Translations under genes and position numbers: made by a program
Notes under the pieces: generated by a model
Database searches by the model: none
The model's input: only the letters and a program-made list of their open reading frames with translations
What the model was told of the DNA's origin: nothing
Shown: piece after piece, positions 51,663 to 55,418 of the stretch
How positions within the stretch are numbered: the stretch's first letter is position 1
Layout: each line of letters opens with the position of its first letter
Assembly (NCBI GenBank): GCA_964569795.1
Contig: CAZMVB010000028.1
Span: 1-55,418, forward strand
Direction: 5' to 3'
Length of the DNA: 55,418 nt
Origin: JAHJDS01 sp964569795
Lineage (GTDB): Bacteria; Desulfobacterota; Desulfarculia; Desulfarculales; JAHJDS01

Positions 51663-53504
51663 TCACTCCACGGTCACGCTCTTGGCCAGATTTCGCGGTT
51701 GATCCACGTCCGTGCCCCGCAGATCGGCCACGTGATAGGCCAGCAGTTGGAGCGGTATTGAGAACAAGAGGGGCGCCAGGTGAAGACTGGTCCGGGGGAC
51801 CTCGATCAGGTAGGAAATGTCAATATCCTGGGGAAAATATTCGCGGCCGACGTCACTGACGACCACCAGTTCCCCCTTGCGGGCGGCCACCTCGGCCATG
51901 TTGGACACCGCCTTGTCAAAGGTCGGGCTCTGGCGCGAGGCGACCACCACCACGGGCACATTCTCGTCGATCAGGGCGATGGGCCCGTGTTTCATTTCGC
52001 CGGCCGGGTAGCCCTCGGCGTGGATATAGGAGATTTCCTTGAGCTTGAGGGCCCCTTCCAGGGCGATGGGGTAGAGGATGCCCCGGCCCAGGTAGAGGAA
52101 ATCGCTCCGGCCCATCAGTCCGGAGGCGATGGCCCGGATGGCCTCGGAGGCCTCCAGGCAATCCTCCATCAATCCGGGCATCCGGATCAGTTCGGTCAGA
52201 AACGCGGCCCGGGCGGGCAAGGGCATGGCGCCCCGGACCTGGCCCAGATGGACGGCCAGCAGGCCCAGGGCGGCCAGTTGGGTGGTGAAGGCCTTGGTCG
52301 AGGCCACCCCGATCTCGGGCCCGGCGTGGGTGTAGAGCACCCCCTCGGTCTCGCGGGTGATGGTCGAGCCGACCACGTTGCAGATCGACAGGCACCGGGC
52401 CCCCTTGGCCTTGCCCTCCCGGACCGCGGCCAGGGTGTCGGCAGTTTCGCCGGACTGGGAGATGCCGACGAGCAGGGTGTGCTCGTCCAGGATGGGGTCC
52501 CGGTAGCGGAACTCGGACCCCAGATCGACCTCGACCGGCAATCGGCACAGCTCCTCGATCAGGAACTTGCCCACCAGGGCGGCGTGCCACGAGGTCCCGC
52601 AGGCGATGATCACCAGCCGGTCCACGTTTTCCAGGGGGATGTCGGCCAGGCCGATGCCGTCCGGATAGACCTCGCCGGTCTCGGCCGCCGCCCGGCCGCG
52701 GATGGTGTCGATCACCGCCCGGGGCTGCTCGAAGATCTCCTTGAGCATGAAGTGCTTGTAGCCGGTCTTTTCGGCCATGATCGGCGACCAGGAGATGGTG
52801 TCGATTTTTTTATCCAGGGGATTGGCCGCCAGATCGGTGATCCTGAAGCCGGCGGGGGTGATCTCGACCAGCTCGTTGTCGTCCAGATAGATCACCCGGT
52901 TGGTGTGGGTCAGGAAGGCGGGCACGTCCGAGGCGACGAAGAACTCGTCCTCGCCCAGGCCCAGGATCAGCGGCGACTCCTTGCGGGCGGCCAGCAGGGT
53001 GTCCGGGTGGCGGCGGTCCAGCACGGCCAGGGCGAACGACCCCTCCAGGCGGGTCAGGGCCCGCCCCATGGCCTTCAGCAGATCCGAGTCGTCCGCCTCC
53101 AGTTCCCGGTCGATCAAATGGGCGATGATCTCGGTGTCGGTCTCGGACGAGAATTCCCGTTCCTCGGCCCGCAGTTCCGCCTTCAGGGACGAAAAATTCT
53201 CGATGATGCCGTTGTGGACCACGGCCACCCGGCCCGAGACGTGGGGGTGGGCGTTGGTCTCCGAGGGCCGGCCGTGGGTCGCCCAGCGGGTGTGTCCGAT
53301 CCCCAGGTGGCCCGTGATCGGCCTTTGGGCGAGCAGGGCCTCCAGCCGGCTGAGCTTGCCCTCGGCCCGGCAGGTGTCGAACCCGCCGTCCCTGATGGCC
53401 GCCAGCCCGGCCGAGTCATAGCCCCGGTACTCCAGCCGTTTGAGTCCGTCCAGGATGATTCCGCTGGCGTCCCGGGGACCCAGGTATCCGATGATGCCGC
53501 ACAT
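51663..53504 (-). CDS. glmS: glutamine-fructose-6-phosphate aminotransferase
   Basis: First step of hexosamine synthesis: glucosamine 6-phosphate from fructose 6-phosphate and glutamine, for peptidoglycan and lipid A. The 613 aa length is standard. Cys2 is the N-terminal nucleophile of the glutaminase half (CGIIGYLG, with GHTRWATHG and HNGIIEN), and two SIS domains bind the sugar (CGTSWHAAL, SQSGETADT). It ends with the usual TVE. The ATG lies one base after the stop of the TOPRIM gene, so it is coupled to the ATPase/TOPRIM pair, which is odd for this housekeeping gene. No glmS ribozyme is possible in that gap. Confidence 0.97.
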   Translation of the reverse strand: MCGIIGYLGPRDASGIILDGLKRLEYRGYDSAGLAAIRDGGFDTCRAEGKLSRLEALLAQRPITGHLGIGHTRWATHGRPSETNAHPHVSGRVAVVHNGIIENFSSLKAELRAEEREFSSETDTEIIAHLIDRELEADDSDLLKAMGRALTRLEGSFALAVLDRRHPDTLLAARKESPLILGLGEDEFFVASDVPAFLTHTNRVIYLDDNELVEITPAGFRITDLAANPLDKKIDTISWSPIMAEKTGYKHFMLKEIFEQPRAVIDTIRGRAAAETGEVYPDGIGLADIPLENVDRLVIIACGTSWHAALVGKFLIEELCRLPVEVDLGSEFRYRDPILDEHTLLVGISQSGETADTLAAVREGKAKGARCLSICNVVGSTITRETEGVLYTHAGPEIGVASTKAFTTQLAALGLLAVHLGQVRGAMPLPARAAFLTELIRMPGLMEDCLEASEAIRAIASGLMGRSDFLYLGRGILYPIALEGALKLKEISYIHAEGYPAGEMKHGPIALIDENVPVVVVASRQSPTFDKAVSNMAEVAARKGELVVVSDVGREYFPQDIDISYLIEVPRTSLHLAPLLFSIPLQLLAYHVADLRGTDVDQPRNLAKSVTVE

Positions 53505-53505
53505 G

Positions 53506-54156
53506 TCAGCCGTCCTTGTGGGATAAAAGGATTTTTTCGAGCCTGGCCTGAAACCGCCGGGCCTCGCCGCAGCGGGCGGCGACCCGGTCGAAGTTGGCCG
53601 CCACCCGGCGGGCCACCCGGCGATACTTGTAGGTCCGCTTGCGGTGCCGCCCCCGGCTCTGGAGTCCCAGGCGGACCATGGCGTCGTCCACCCCCGGATT
53701 GCACTCCAGATTGGGCAGGGGCCGCCGGCTCAGGGCGGCGTGGACCCAGGCCTCGATCCGGAGGCAGGGCACGGCGAAGACCACCGACGGGGGGATGGGC
53801 GGGGTGCACCAGGCCCGGACCTGGCGGCTGACCGCCCCGGCGAACCGGGACGGACGGCGGCAGGGACCGGCCAGGCCCAGGTCGTCGGCGATGTCGGCGT
53901 CGGTGTGGATGACCAGCAGGTCCAGACGGGGGTAGATCAGGTTCATGTAGGCGAACAGGTCGGTCCCCTCGTCCTGGCACCACTTCTTGACCCGCCCCCA
54001 GCCGCCGTCGCCGAACTCGCGGTCATAATCGTGGTACTCGGGCTGGATGCGGTCCACCTGCAGGTCGGGCCGCATCCGTTGCAGGATGGCCTCGAGGATG
54101 AACACGTCCGTCTTGCCCTCGGCGACGATTCCGGCCCGCACCTTGGTCGCCCTCAC
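53506..54156 (-). CDS. TOPRIM-like protein paired with an ATPase
   Basis: The 216 aa protein begins with a TOPRIM-type motif (GIVAEGKTDVFILEAIL; the Glu would be the general acid/base). A D-x-D site follows (VIHTDADIADDLG), and then an EAW segment (CLRIEAWVHAAL), as in DUF4276-like families. The C-terminus is strongly basic, suggesting nucleic-acid binding. The GTG start at 54156 overlaps the ATPase stop in GTGA. Such ATPase plus TOPRIM pairs resemble OLD/RloAB/AbiL/PARIS-type defence modules. A nuclease role is inferred from the fold motifs. Confidence 0.75.
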   Translation of the reverse strand: MRATKVRAGIVAEGKTDVFILEAILQRMRPDLQVDRIQPEYHDYDREFGDGGWGRVKKWCQDEGTDLFAYMNLIYPRLDLLVIHTDADIADDLGLAGPCRRPSRFAGAVSRQVRAWCTPPIPPSVVFAVPCLRIEAWVHAALSRRPLPNLECNPGVDDAMVRLGLQSRGRHRKRTYKYRRVARRVAANFDRVAARCGEARRFQARLEKILLSHKDG

Positions 54157-55418
54157 AGGTCCGGCACGCCGCCCAGCCGGCCGGTGATCCACAGCTTGGA
54201 CAGGGGCAGCTTGTCCCGGTTCCGGGCCAGGAAGTCGGGGTCGATCCGGATGCGGTTGACCGTGGTGAATCCCTGGCGATCCCGATCCACGGCCAGGAGG
54301 CGGACCCGGTCGTCGGTCAGGTCCAGGCCGTCCAGGACCAGGGGGTTGTGGGTCGTCAGCAGGGCCTGGCGCCCCCCGTCCGGCCCGTGGAGCATGATCC
54401 GGCAGAAGAGCCGGATGGTCTCCTGGGCCAGGCGGGGATGGAGGCCGTGGTCGAAGTTGTCGATGGCGAAGACCGGCGGAATCCGGGGGTGCAGGGCCAG
54501 GACCAGCAGGAACAGGACGTAGAGCGCCCCCTCGCTGGCGTCGTGGGCCGACAGGCGGTTGCGGCCCTGGGCCATGCGCTTGTCGGTGAACCGGATGAGC
54601 TGGCGCAGGGTCGAGGTCCCGGGCGGCAGCAGGGTCCGCGAGGCGTCGGCCACGTCCACGCCGCCCACCCAGTCCAGAAGATCCAGGACCTCCTCGAGGT
54701 CCAGGGCGCCGAATCGGCCCTGGCGGACGTCCAGGAGCTGGTTGACCGCCTCGGCCAGCCGGCCGCCGTGGATGCCCACCGGGTCCCGCAGGGTCGGGTC
54801 CGAGGTCAGACCCCGCAGGACCAGGGTCGAGGGGGCATAGATGGCGTAGTCGCGCAGGGCCAGGTAGAACAGGGGGCTGACCGGCGATTGGAGCACGGTT
54901 TTTAGTTCAGCCGGCAGCCGGTCCAGGGCCATGGAGAGCAGTTGCCCCAGCCGCCGGCCGTCGGCCGGGATCCGGGAGGTTTTGCCGCCGACCCGGGTCT
55001 GGACCCGGGGGCGCCGGCCGGTCAGGTCGTTGACCAGGTGAAAATCGTCGCCCTGGGCCACCCGCTCCTGACTGATCTTGAGCGGGGCGTATTCGTCGTC
55101 CCGGCCGATGGTGATGGCCACGGCGTAACTGTGGGGCGGGTCGCCGGCGCACTGGACGCCCAGCTTGATGGCGGCCGGGGCCCGCCGGCCCGAAAACGAC
55201 GACCGGTACAGGGAGGGCAGGCCGGGCCTCACGCCTCTGACCTGGAGTTCGTAGTCGTTGAGCCGCCCGGCCACGGCGCAGCCGAGGAGTCCCAGGGCCT
55301 CGAGGACATTGGACTTGCCCGAGCCGTTGGCCCCGATCAGGACGTTGATCCGCCCCAGGTCGAGGGACAGGTCCCGCCCGAAGCTCTTGAACCCCTCCAC
55401 GGTGAACCGGGTCAGCAT
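54153..55418 (-). CDS. AAA/ABC-type ATPase of an ATPase-TOPRIM module
   Basis: The 421 aa product starts at the very edge of the window; MLTRFTVEGFKSFG is a typical RecF/SMC-like N-terminus, so the ATG is probably real. Walker A is IGANGSGKSNVLEAL, and a signature-like ASEGALYVLFLLVLAL comes before Walker B. Walker B reads FAIDNFDHGLHP, so Asn stands where the catalytic Glu of D-E-P usually is. The switch His is in LTTHNPLVLDGL. The overall form is that of the OLD-like ATPases found with TOPRIM nucleases in phage defence. The following TOPRIM gene overlaps by four bases. Confidence 0.8.
   Translation of the reverse strand: MLTRFTVEGFKSFGRDLSLDLGRINVLIGANGSGKSNVLEALGLLGCAVAGRLNDYELQVRGVRPGLPSLYRSSFSGRRAPAAIKLGVQCAGDPPHSYAVAITIGRDDEYAPLKISQERVAQGDDFHLVNDLTGRRPRVQTRVGGKTSRIPADGRRLGQLLSMALDRLPAELKTVLQSPVSPLFYLALRDYAIYAPSTLVLRGLTSDPTLRDPVGIHGGRLAEAVNQLLDVRQGRFGALDLEEVLDLLDWVGGVDVADASRTLLPPGTSTLRQLIRFTDKRMAQGRNRLSAHDASEGALYVLFLLVLALHPRIPPVFAIDNFDHGLHPRLAQETIRLFCRIMLHGPDGGRQALLTTHNPLVLDGLDLTDDRVRLLAVDRDRQGFTTVNRIRIDPDFLARNRDKLPLSKLWITGRLGGVPDL

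Overview
The window comes from a GC-rich Gram-negative bacterium. LpxC and Lipid-A-type envelope genes, ZapA/ZapB, a NtrY-NtrX pair, an F-type ATPase operon with separate b' and b subunits and no a/c genes beside it, RNase Y with a YmdB-type phosphodiesterase, an NrpR-type nitrogen regulator and an Xsc-acetate kinase pair together suggest a deltaproteobacterium in the broad sense (Desulfobacterota or relatives). That placement is inferred from gene content only. There are no rRNA or tRNA genes, no CRISPR array and no recognisable transposase.

Layout. 1-16.6 kb: a 5'-truncated TPR/ankyrin protein, an S49 lipoprotein peptidase, ntrX-ntrY-lpxC on the minus strand behind a near-perfect sigma-54 promoter, mobA, mltA, a D,D-carboxypeptidase, an acyl-CoA dehydrogenase fused to an SCP2 domain with its acyl-CoA ligase, and a membrane sulfatase-like protein. 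16.8-20.8 kb: a bacterial NrpR-like repressor divergent from a glutamate-synthase-type gene with candidate operators between them, then a secreted beta-propeller. 20.9-21.6 kb: a low-GC insertion with a nested inverted repeat and an orphan gene. 21.6-33.2 kb: a long minus-strand run. Read in transcription order it is xsc, ackA, tetR, a second ThDP enzyme, a BASS transporter, an epimerase and an SDR, then, from a separate start, a thiolase-like gene that lacks both catalytic cysteines and a FadJ-like protein. 33.2-36 kb: two alpha/beta hydrolases and a second TetR with two matching operators. 36-40 kb: a cAMP module made of an adenylate cyclase, a small membrane protein and a GNAT-cNMP fusion. 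40.1-41.5 kb: two divergent genes for secreted Cys-x-Arg-Trp repeat proteins of no family I know. 41.6-48.1 kb: the atp operon atpF'-F-H-A-G-D-C with a structured leader. 48.1-55.4 kb: ymdB-rny, a candidate rod-shaped RNA, zapA-zapB, glmS, and a two-gene ATPase/TOPRIM module directly upstream of glmS.

How the genes fit together. The xsc operon would split sulfoacetaldehyde into sulfite and acetyl phosphate and make ATP from the acetyl phosphate with AckA. NtrX carries GAFTGA and so may activate the sigma-54 promoter that drives lpxC and its own operon, linking envelope synthesis to the NtrYX signal. The cyclase and the cNMP-binding acetyltransferase form a ready-made cAMP-to-acylation circuit. 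The most novel material is the CxRW-repeat protein pair, the cysteine-less thiolase, the nested palindromic element, the NrpR operator arrangement and the ATPase/TOPRIM pair.
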